The notes beneath the pieces were generated by a model. That model was given only the letters and a program-made list of their open reading frames with translations. It was not told the DNA's origin and ran no database searches. This document shows positions 7,931-14,655 of a DNA stretch of 35,402 nt, piece by piece. Source of the DNA: an uncultured Butyricimonas sp. (GTDB taxonomy: Bacteria > Bacteroidota > Bacteroidia > Bacteroidales > Marinifilaceae); contig CALUHX010000033.1 in NCBI GenBank assembly GCA_944320555.1, forward strand, positions 1-35,402. The letters are read 5' to 3'. Both the position numbers and the translations under genes were made by a program. Numbering within the stretch: position 1 is the first letter of the stretch; every line of letters starts with the position of its first letter.

Positions 7931-8115
7931 TGGAATACAAACAAACGAACGTTTTTTGCGATACAAAAATAGAGCTAATTTGTTTGCCCTCCAAGAAAAT
8001 TGTCAAAAATTTTGATACTGATAATCTGTTGATTACAAAAGAATGGCAGTTCACTTTGGTTCACGGGAAATGCCCCTCCGCCGATATCATTAAACGTTCG
8101 TTTTTTGGTATTCAA
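7931..8115. repeat. Inverted-repeat-bounded segment, probable invertible promoter
   Basis: Arms of 24 bp at 7931-7954 and 8092-8115 are inverted repeats matching at 21 of 24 positions, with a perfect 12-bp core AAACGAACGTTT / AAACGTTCGTTT. They enclose 137 bp that carry a promoter and no gene. The geometry (arms of about 20-25 bp, 100-200 bp spacing, directly upstream of upxY) is that of the invertible capsule promoters of Bacteroides fragilis. The core contains AAACGTTCGT, which resembles the half-site I remember for promoters inverted by the serine recombinase Mpi. No recombinase gene is in the window, so inversion would depend on an enzyme encoded elsewhere. Confidence 0.85.
7964..7994 (-). 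promoter_or_regulatory. Promoter inside the invertible segment, reading towards upxY (ON orientation)
   Basis: On the minus strand a -33 box TTGG (7994-7991) is followed after exactly 19 bases by TATTTTTG (7971-7964), a full match to the Bacteroidales -7 consensus TAnnTTTG. Transcription would start at about 7955-7958, next to the left inverted repeat, and run towards upxY. Inverting the segment would turn the promoter away from the operon. Confidence 0.72.
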
Positions 8116-8217
8116 AACAGCCGCACAAACACCTACAAACCAACACAATACAAAATCACAAACACCTCTTTTTTCCCTAGCGAAAGCGTTGTCTCGCCCT
8201 TTTCCCAAAGCAATCAT

Positions 8218-8372
8218 ACAGAGATAATTGGGTTATCATCCCTCTGGAACGTTTCCCGGTCGTTTCCGGAACGTTCGCCGAACGTGCACAAACGACCAAG
8301 AAACGTTCCGGAAGCGTCCCCGCATGCCCAGAGAGCCATCACAACCCCATTTTAACCCAATAATATCTCCGT
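8218..8372. repeat. Nested inverted-repeat structure upstream of the invertible promoter
   Basis: Three layers are visible. The outer arms 8218-8235 and 8353-8372 pair over 18 positions with one mismatch and a 2-nt bulge (core ATTGGGTTA/TAACCCAAT). The middle arms 8246-8265 and 8290-8309 pair at 18 of 20 positions (GGAACGTTTC.../...GAAACGTTCC). An inner perfect repeat ACGTTCG-C-CGAACGT lies at 8271-8285. The middle and inner layers share the GAACG/CGTTC core with the invertible-promoter arms. No ORF with family-like sequence is present and no target-site duplication is evident. It could be a second invertible element, a recombinase-binding region, a large cruciform or a palindromic mobile repeat. 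Confidence 0.85.
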
Positions 8373-8712
8373 GTTCTCCCTATTACCACCACCCAAAAAC
8401 AAATCATTACCCAACCTGCTCTCATTAAAAGAAAAAACACTAGTTTTGCCATAACCAAACCAAAAACTTTCATTTGATTTGCTCCATATTTAATTCACAA
8501 ACAAGAAAAGCTGTAGGATAGAAACTATTACCATAAAGAATTTCAAATCCATCACAAATGCCGTAAAACTGTCGCAAGAAAAACAGAAGCTGGGAGTTAT
8601 CTTGTCTGGATTTGGAAAGGTATATAAGAAAATAAAACCAACAGCACTCTAATAACAAATCGAGTGGTAGCAAATAAGTATTTACACGTATTCTATCGTT
8701 TTACTTTTCCCT
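8373..8712. other. AT-rich intergenic region without a recognisable gene
   Basis: About 340 bases lie between the nested repeat and the promoter of the alpha-oxoamine synthase gene. The only open stretch is a minus-strand frame at 8470-8673 with no ATG start near its beginning and no recognisable sequence. I see no RNA gene here. Confidence 0.5.
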
Positions 8713-8720
8713 TACCTTTG
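8713..8720 (+). promoter_or_regulatory. Bacteroidales -7 box for the alpha-oxoamine synthase gene
   Basis: TACCTTTG is an exact match to TAnnTTTG and is followed by C, as in many strong Bacteroidales promoters. No clear -33 box was found at the expected distance. Transcription should start at about 8727, which excludes the upstream GTG at 8664 and fixes the start of the gene at the GTG 8769. Confidence 0.6.
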
Positions 8721-8768
8721 CTTCGAATTTTCAACAAAAGATTTAGAAATCTTCAAAATCATATTGAC

Positions 8769-10019
8769 GTGGATATTTTTGAACGAGTAAAAAAGGAAAA
8801 AGGGAACATCGGCCAATACGCCAAACAGGCTCACGGCTATTTTTCATTCCCGAAACTGGAGGGTGAGATCGGCCCCCGGATGAGATTTCGCGGCAGAGAA
8901 GTTTTAAACTGGAGTTTGAACAATTATATCGGATTGGCCAACCATCCCGAAGTGCGGAAAGTGGACGCCGAAGCCGCCGCCAAATACGGGCTGGCTTATC
9001 CCATGGGAGCCCGCATGATGAGCGGACAAACCTCCCGCCACGAGTATCTCGAATCGCAATTGGCCGAGTTCGTCGGCAAACCCGACGCGTTCCTGCTGAA
9101 TTTCGGATACCAAGGCATGCTGTCTATCATCGACGCCATGACCTGCCGCCACGACTGCATCGTGTATGACGCGGAGGACCACGCCTGCATCATGGACGGA
9201 TTGCGCTTGTCGCCGGCAAAAAGATACGTGTACCAGCACAACGACATGGACAGCCTGCGCAAGCAACTGGAAAGAGCCACGAAATGGGTGGAGAACACCG
9301 GTGGCGGCATTCTGGTCATCACGGAAGGATTGTTCGGCATGGCCGGAGACCTCGGCAAACTGGACGAGATCGTGGCCATGAAGAAGGACTTCAACTTCCG
9401 CCTGCTGGTGGACGACGCCCATGGATTCGGAACGATGGGACCCAACGGAGCCGGCACGGGAGAGCATTTCGGTGTGATGGACGGAATTGACCTTTATTTC
9501 GCGACGTTCGCCAAGGCAATGGCCGGAATCGGCGCATTCGTGGCTTGCGACGAGGACATTTGCATGTATCTGCGTTACAACATGCGCTCGCAAACTTTCG
9601 CCAAGTCGCTCCCGATGGCCATGGTGGAAGGCGCCATCAAACGCCTGGAATTGCTCCGCAGCAAACCGGAATTGCGCGAGAAACTGTGGACCATTGTCCG
9701 CGCCCTGCAAGCCGGATTACGGGCCGACGGGTTGAACATCGGACGCACGAATTCCCCCGTCACCCCGGTATATTTGTCGGGCAGCGTGGCCGAAGGCACG
9801 CAAGTGACCATGGATTTGAGGGAGAACTACAACTTGTTCTGCTCCATCGTGGTCTACCCGGTCATCCCGAAAGGACAATTGCTGCTCCGCCTTATCCCGA
9901 CCGCCATGCACACGCTGGAGGACGTGGAGTACACCGTGAAAGCGTTCAAGGCCGTAGCCGAAAAACTGGCCCGCGGAGAATACAACACGGATGTCGTAGT
10001 GGACGCAAACGCATTATAA
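8769..10019 (+). CDS. PLP-dependent alpha-oxoamine synthase (serine palmitoyltransferase / KBL / cysteate acyltransferase superfamily)
   Basis: This fold-type I PLP enzyme of 416 residues reads from a GTG start (VDIFERVKKEKGNIGQYAKQ). Superfamily signatures follow: LNWSLNNYIGLANHP, GARMMSGQTSRHEYLE, YDAEDHACIMDGLRLS (pyridine-ring-stacking His), VDDAHGFGTMG (Asp and His for the cofactor), and TFAKAMAGIGAFV with the Schiff-base lysine at residue 249. Members condense an amino acid with an acyl thioester and lose CO2. In Bacteroidota such enzymes start sphingolipid (serine plus palmitoyl-CoA/ACP) or sulfonolipid (cysteate plus acyl-ACP) synthesis, while 2-amino-3-ketobutyrate CoA ligase and BioF are alternatives. 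No biotin or threonine-catabolism genes are nearby, so a lipid role is favoured but unproven. The gene is monocistronic, with its own promoter and a strong terminator. Confidence 0.85.
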   Translation: MDIFERVKKEKGNIGQYAKQAHGYFSFPKLEGEIGPRMRFRGREVLNWSLNNYIGLANHPEVRKVDAEAAAKYGLAYPMGARMMSGQTSRHEYLESQLAEFVGKPDAFLLNFGYQGMLSIIDAMTCRHDCIVYDAEDHACIMDGLRLSPAKRYVYQHNDMDSLRKQLERATKWVENTGGGILVITEGLFGMAGDLGKLDEIVAMKKDFNFRLLVDDAHGFGTMGPNGAGTGEHFGVMDGIDLYFATFAKAMAGIGAFVACDEDICMYLRYNMRSQTFAKSLPMAMVEGAIKRLELLRSKPELREKLWTIVRALQAGLRADGLNIGRTNSPVTPVYLSGSVAEGTQVTMDLRENYNLFCSIVVYPVIPKGQLLLRLIPTAMHTLEDVEYTVKAFKAVAEKLARGEYNTDVVVDANAL

Positions 10020-10033
10020 TATAAAAGACAAAT

Positions 10034-10073
10034 AAAAAGAGAGGCGCATTTGGGGAAATGCGCCTCTCTTTTT
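10034..10073. terminator. Bidirectional intrinsic terminator
   Basis: A perfect 18-bp stem (10034-10051 with 10056-10073) encloses a GGGG loop, with an A-run on the left and a T-run on the right. It works in both directions between the convergent alpha-oxoamine synthase (+) and calycin-like protein (-) genes. The right end of the stem overlaps the TAA of the minus-strand gene by 2 bases. Confidence 0.95.
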
Positions 10074-10539
10074 ATTTGGAAAGGCGTTTGGCCTTGTAGG
10101 TCACTTTGGTCTCCATGGCTCCCATGATGGTGGCTTTCACCTCGGAATCCAAAGAATCGTCCTTAACCGTCCCCGACGCTTTCACGTCCATAGGCATGCC
10201 ATTATAATTATACGAGAAGGCGGTGGACAGTTTATACACCTTCTTTCCATTCTCAACCGCGGCCTTCACTGCCACCGGCTGGGAGAGATAGGAAAATTTT
10301 TGCCCCGTGGGCAAGACAAAATCCTTGACGGAAACCACCACGCTGTCTCGGTGTACCCGCTGCAATTCCAGTTTGAGTTTCAACTTCATCTGCAATATTT
10401 CGACATACGCCTCGCCCTCATAGGTGCCGGACACGGCTGCCGCCGGTTCCGTTTTTCCTTTGCCGAAGACAACAGAATACGCACACACGCAACCAATTAC
10501 AAAAAGACACACAAAAATATTTCTCACATTTTTTCCCAT
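10072..10539 (-). CDS. Secreted calycin-like domain protein, paralogue of the divergent neighbour
   Basis: This 155-residue protein has an N-terminal signal sequence: basic MGKNVRN, then a hydrophobic stretch IFVCLFVIGCVCAYSVVF. VIGC could be a lipobox, but a hydrophobic stretch continues after that cysteine, so ordinary signal peptidase cleavage near FGKG is equally possible. The mature part is a beta-rich domain of about 120 residues beginning SGTYEGEAYVEI and containing VSVKDFVLP and ASGTVKDDSLD. This fits the calycin-like (lipocalin-fold) domains of Bacteroidales surface proteins. The molecular function is unknown. It is transcribed divergently from a paralogue with the same layout. Confidence 0.75.
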   Translation of the reverse strand: MGKNVRNIFVCLFVIGCVCAYSVVFGKGKTEPAAAVSGTYEGEAYVEILQMKLKLKLELQRVHRDSVVVSVKDFVLPTGQKFSYLSQPVAVKAAVENGKKVYKLSTAFSYNYNGMPMDVKASGTVKDDSLDSEVKATIMGAMETKVTYKAKRLSK

Positions 10540-10611
10540 AACAAGTCGTTTAAATCACAAATTATTTTTACTTTTAACGGCTCTAAAATACAAAAATAAA
10601 TTGACGAATCT

Positions 10612-11124
10612 ATGAAAAGACAATTTCTCTCCTCGACATGGGTGATTTTAATGGCAGTTTTCGTATTCGCGCTCACCGGATGCGCCGGATGCGGAGGCAA
10701 GCGGGCCGAAGACGTGTCGTCCCTGCCCGGAGTCTACAAGGGTGAAGCCACGCTCGTCCTGCCCGAGCAATTGAAGGCCATGGTGAAAGCGGACGCGGAC
10801 GGAAAGAAATTGATTCCGGACGGCCCAGTCCCCTGCAAATTGCGCATAAACGAACATCCGAACGGCGGCGTGACCATCGAAATCGAGGAATTCGAGATGC
10901 CGATGCAAGGCGTAAACATCGCACCCGCCGCCTGTCAAGTGACACAGAGCGGCAAGACATTCACGCTAAGCGGAGAAGGAAACGTGAAGGTCGGAGACAA
11001 TTCCATCGACTATTCCCACGAGGGCACCATCGAAAAAGGAAATATGGACCTGACTATCACCGTTCCGCTAATCCCCATGCTCGTCGAACCACAAATCGTG
11101 TTCAAGGGAGAAAAAGAAAAATAA
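10612..11124 (+). CDS. Calycin-like lipoprotein
   Basis: This 170-residue lipoprotein has a signal peptide ending FALTGC, with the acylated cysteine at residue 24. The mature domain starts PGVYKGEATLVL and has VTIEIEEFEMP and HEGTIEKGNMDLTITVP. These occupy the same positions as the corresponding segments of the divergent neighbour, so the two are probably paralogues. A ligand-binding beta-barrel at the cell envelope is likely. No ligand can be named. The stop is followed by a 124-bp intergenic region containing the promoter of the next gene. I see no clear intrinsic terminator. Confidence 0.75.
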   Translation: MKRQFLSSTWVILMAVFVFALTGCAGCGGKRAEDVSSLPGVYKGEATLVLPEQLKAMVKADADGKKLIPDGPVPCKLRINEHPNGGVTIEIEEFEMPMQGVNIAPAACQVTQSGKTFTLSGEGNVKVGDNSIDYSHEGTIEKGNMDLTITVPLIPMLVEPQIVFKGEKEK

Positions 11125-11168
11125 ACCGACACGAACGGCCATTGACAGAAAACTATACGGCAAAGCCC

Positions 11169-11199
11169 TTTGTTTCACTCTCATCTTGCATTATCTTTG
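11169..11199 (+). promoter_or_regulatory. Canonical Bacteroidales promoter of the M3 peptidase gene
   Basis: TTTG at 11169-11172, then 19 bases, then TATCTTTG at 11192-11199 is a full match to the -33/-7 consensus. The expected start site is about 11206, leaving a leader of about 40 nt before the ATG at 11249. Confidence 0.85.
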
Positions 11200-11248
11200 C
11201 AAGGTGAAAAACACTATGTGATTTATTGAAACAAAAAACAGATATCAT

Positions 11249-13342
11249 ATGACCGCTCTTATTTTATTTTCAGCGACTTGCAACGAAGAGAGAAAGAATC
11301 CCCTGTTAGAAGATTTCGACACTCCATATCAAACTCCCCCTTTCGACAAAATCGACATCGAGGACTACGAACCGGCTTTCGACGCAGCCATCGCGGAAGC
11401 CTCCGCAGAAGTGGAGGCGATTGCCAACTCGAAAGAAACACCGACTTTTGAAAACACGGTCGCCACTCTGGACGCCGCAGGAGAACGGTTAGGCCGAATC
11501 GCAGAGATTTTTTTCAACTTGAATTCATGCCTGACAAGCGAAGCCATGCAGGACATCGCCCAACGGGTGTCGCCCAAACTGACGGAATACGCCCATTCCA
11601 TTTATATGAACGACGCACTGTTTCAGCGAGTGAAGCAAATTCGAGACTCCCACCCGGTTTTGTCCACTGAAGAGGAGCGGCTATTGGAAAGCACGTGGAA
11701 ATCCTTTATCGACGGAGGAGCCAATTTACAAGGAGAGGCGAAAGAAAAGTTCAAGCAGATTTCCACGGAACTATCGAAATTAAGCCTGACGTTCGACAAA
11801 AACGAACTGGCCGAGACGAACGGCTTCGAGCTCCATCTGACCGACGAGAAAGACCTGGCCGGACTGCCCGAAGGCATCCGGGAAGCCGCCGCCTTGAAAG
11901 CAAAAGAAAAAGGCGCGGAGGGATGGATTTTCGACCTGGAATTCCCCAGTTACGCGCCTTTCATGCAATACGCCGACAACCGCCAATTGCGGGAGCAAAT
12001 GTACCGGGCTTACTCCCGCCGGGGATTCCAGGCCAACGAACACAACAATGAAGCCATCGTGAAACGCATCACGGCCTTGCGCTTGGAAAAAGCCCGGCTG
12101 ATGGGTTACGCCACGTATGCCGATTACGCCTTGACGAACCGCATGGCGGGCACCCCCGAAACGGTGAACCGCTTCATCGAGCAACTGCACGTCCCTTCCC
12201 ACGCAGCCTCCATCCGGGACAAAGAGGAATTGGAATCGTTCGCCCGGGAACAGGGATTGGCTGACGAATTGCAACGCTGGGACTGGTCATACTATTCCAA
12301 CAAGCTGAAGCAAGAGAAATACGCCATTGACGATGAAATGTTGCGCCCCTACTTCCGGTTGGAAAACGCGCAACAAGGCGTGTTCGACTTGGCTCACCGC
12401 CTGTACGGAATCACTTTCCACGAAGTAAACACCATCCCTGTTTACCATAAAGAAGTGAAAACTTTCGAGGTACACGACGAGAAAGGAGAGTTCCTCGCCA
12501 TTCTCTACCTTGATTTTTTCCCGCGAAACAGCAAGACCACAGGAGCGTGGATGACGCAATTCCGAGGACAACGCTGGAGAAACGGACGCAACGTGCGCCC
12601 GCTGGTTTCGCTGGTGATGAATTTCACCCGTCCCACTGCCACCAAGCCCTCGTTGCTGACATTCAACGAGGTGACTACATTCCTGCACGAGTTCGGACAC
12701 GCGCTCCACGGAATGCTCAGCCAATGCCGATACGACGGGACTTCCATGGACAGCGTTTACCGCGACTTCGTGGAACTGCCCTCGCAATTCATGGAAAACT
12801 TCGCCTTGGAAAAAGAGTGGCTCGACACATGGGCACGGCATTATCAAACAGGAGAAAAGATATCACAAGACTATATCGACAAAATCCGCCGGGCCGCCAA
12901 TTTCCATAGCGGCTACGCAAGCGACCGCCAACTGAGTTTCGGCATGATTGACATGGCGTGGCATAGCATCACGGCCCCGGTGACTGAACCGTTAATCGAC
13001 TTCGAACAACGAGTAATGAGCAAAACAGACGTCTTACCCGCCGTGAAAGACAGCGCCTTCTCCACTGCTTTCGGACACATCTTTGCCGGAGGATACGCCG
13101 CAGGATATTATGGCTACAAATGGGCGGAAGTGCTGGACGCCGACGCTTTCTCCTTATTCAAGGAAAAGGGCATTTTCGACCCCGCAACCGCCGCCTCTTT
13201 CAGACACAACATATTGGAACGAGGTAACGCCGAGGACCCGATGAGGCTATACAAACGCTTCCGGGGACAGGAACCCACAGTGGACGCCCTATTGGAACGC
13301 AGCGGACTAAAAGCGCCCAAAGACCACACCACCGTGGCATAA
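11249..13342 (+). CDS. dcp: M3 family zinc metallopeptidase (peptidyl-dipeptidase Dcp / oligopeptidase A like)
   Basis: This 697-residue enzyme is close to the usual ~680-710 length. It carries the zinc motif HEFGH (His480, Glu481, His484) and the third ligand Glu509 in FVELPSQFMENF. Other family segments are PTFENTV, MFNFTRP-like VMNFTRPTATKPSLLTFNEV and the C-terminal FGHIFAGGYAAGYYGYKWAE. It removes dipeptides from or cleaves short oligopeptides. The N-terminus (MTALILFSATCNEE) looks like a short remnant of a lipoprotein signal with an atypical lipobox (SATC), so export is possible but uncertain. The gene is monocistronic, with its own strong promoter. Confidence 0.93.
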   Translation: MTALILFSATCNEERKNPLLEDFDTPYQTPPFDKIDIEDYEPAFDAAIAEASAEVEAIANSKETPTFENTVATLDAAGERLGRIAEIFFNLNSCLTSEAMQDIAQRVSPKLTEYAHSIYMNDALFQRVKQIRDSHPVLSTEEERLLESTWKSFIDGGANLQGEAKEKFKQISTELSKLSLTFDKNELAETNGFELHLTDEKDLAGLPEGIREAAALKAKEKGAEGWIFDLEFPSYAPFMQYADNRQLREQMYRAYSRRGFQANEHNNEAIVKRITALRLEKARLMGYATYADYALTNRMAGTPETVNRFIEQLHVPSHAASIRDKEELESFAREQGLADELQRWDWSYYSNKLKQEKYAIDDEMLRPYFRLENAQQGVFDLAHRLYGITFHEVNTIPVYHKEVKTFEVHDEKGEFLAILYLDFFPRNSKTTGAWMTQFRGQRWRNGRNVRPLVSLVMNFTRPTATKPSLLTFNEVTTFLHEFGHALHGMLSQCRYDGTSMDSVYRDFVELPSQFMENFALEKEWLDTWARHYQTGEKISQDYIDKIRRAANFHSGYASDRQLSFGMIDMAWHSITAPVTEPLIDFEQRVMSKTDVLPAVKDSAFSTAFGHIFAGGYAAGYYGYKWAEVLDADAFSLFKEKGIFDPATAASFRHNILERGNAEDPMRLYKRFRGQEPTVDALLERSGLKAPKDHTTVA

Positions 13343-13512
13343 TTCTACAGTCATTCCATTCAATCCACAAAAGATGTGAAAGGAACGAATTATCAAATCC
13401 ATTAATAATCAACACAAAAGACAAAACAGCACGATATTTGTCGAGTTTTGCATGATATTTTCATGATAGCGGCATATACAAAATCAATTTAAGAATAAAA
13501 CGACATTCAGAT

Positions 13513-14655
13513 ATGAGAAAATCTTTTGAGATACTTGCCTTGGCCGGCATAGTCCTTTTGGCCGGATGCAAAAAGGAACAACAACCGGAAAGACAAGTGG
13601 TGACCGCCGAGAAAGTAGGCGTGGAAGACGTGGAGATTTACGGGGAGTACGTGGGCAAGATACGGGCCAAAACGTTCGTTGAGGTTCGCGCCCGCGTGGA
13701 AGGCTACTTGGAGGAAATGTTGTTCGAGGAAGGAAAGCGGGTGAAGAAAAACCAGCCGCTTTTCCGTATCAACAGCGACCTGTACAAGGCCCGGGTCGAC
13801 AAAGCCCAAGCCCAGTTGAAAAAAGACGAGGCGCAAGAGGCCAAATACCAACGCGACGTGGAACGCCTGAAACCGCTATACGAGCAAAACGCAGCCAGCC
13901 AGGCGGACCTGGACAACGCCATCGCCGCTTACGAAAGTTCGAAAGCCAACGTGGCCATGAGCAAGGCGGACTTGGCTCAGGCGGAACTGGAACTGAGCTA
14001 CACCACGCTGCGCTCGCCCATCGACGGATACATCAGCGAGCGTTACGCCGACATCGGGACGCTCGTGGGACCCGGCTCCACCTCGCTTCTGGCCACCATT
14101 GTGGAGAGCGACGAGGTGTTCGTGGATTTCTCTCTGACAGCCTTGGACTATTTGAGGAGCCAACAACGGAACGTGACGCTGGGCGAAAAGGACGCCTCAC
14201 GCTCCTGGCAACCTTATGTGACAATCACGTTGGCCGACAATTCCGTGTATTCCCAAAAAGGAATCGTGGACTTCGCGGAACCGCAAGTGGATCCGAAAAC
14301 AGGAACGTTCAGCGTGCGGGCCGAAATTCCCAATCCCGACCGCAAATTGCTGCCGGGACAGTTCACCAATGTGAAACTGCTGCTGGACGTGAGGGAAAAC
14401 GCCATCGTCGTGCCCTCAAAGGCCGTGAAGACAGAAAAGGGAGGCAGCTACATTTACGTGGTGCGTTCGGACAGCACGGCCGAGAAACGATTTGTGGAAT
14501 TGGGACCGGAAGTCAACAACAAAGTAATCGTGGAACGAGGATTGGGTCCTTATGAAACAATCGTCGTGGAAGGCTACCACAAATTGTCCCCCGGAACTTT
14601 AGTGACTCCGATTCCTCCTACTGAGAAAAAAGAAGAAAAGAAAGAACAGGTATGA
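13513..14655 (+). CDS. acrA: RND efflux periplasmic adaptor (membrane fusion protein), lipoprotein
   Basis: This 380-residue lipoprotein has lipobox LLAGC (Cys19). The barrel-sandwich/lipoyl half reads VEVRARVEGYLEEMLFEEG. A long alpha-hairpin spans about residues 95-155 (DEAQEAKYQRDVERLKPLYE and onward), closed by LRSPIDGYISERYADIGTLV. The beta-barrel and membrane-proximal domains follow (FSVRAEIPNPDRKLLPGQF, NAIVVPSKAVKTEKGGSYIY). It bridges the pump and the outer-membrane channel. Its stop overlaps the start of the pump gene as ATGA. It is the first gene of a three-gene operon. The 170-bp upstream interval (13343-13512) has no clear TAnnTTTG box and no regulator gene beside it. Confidence 0.95.
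   Translation: MRKSFEILALAGIVLLAGCKKEQQPERQVVTAEKVGVEDVEIYGEYVGKIRAKTFVEVRARVEGYLEEMLFEEGKRVKKNQPLFRINSDLYKARVDKAQAQLKKDEAQEAKYQRDVERLKPLYEQNAASQADLDNAIAAYESSKANVAMSKADLAQAELELSYTTLRSPIDGYISERYADIGTLVGPGSTSLLATIVESDEVFVDFSLTALDYLRSQQRNVTLGEKDASRSWQPYVTITLADNSVYSQKGIVDFAEPQVDPKTGTFSVRAEIPNPDRKLLPGQFTNVKLLLDVRENAIVVPSKAVKTEKGGSYIYVVRSDSTAEKRFVELGPEVNNKVIVERGLGPYETIVVEGYHKLSPGTLVTPIPPTEKKEEKKEQV

Noticed and set aside
7975-8217. A minus-strand frame of 80 residues across the invertible segment
   Set aside because: It runs through the inverted repeat and promoter, and the sequence is not protein-like.
8470-8673. A 67-residue minus-strand frame in the intergenic region
   Set aside because: It begins at a TTG, has no convincing start signal and no recognisable sequence. 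A degraded gene fragment cannot be excluded.
8664-8768. An N-terminal extension of the alpha-oxoamine synthase from GTG 8664
   Set aside because: The consensus -7 box TACCTTTG at 8713-8720 lies inside it, and the extra residues are not family-like.
13420-13512. A promoter for the efflux operon
   Set aside because: Several TTTG and TATTTT strings occur, but none gives a TAnnTTTG box with a -33 box at 19-21 bp, so no site is listed.
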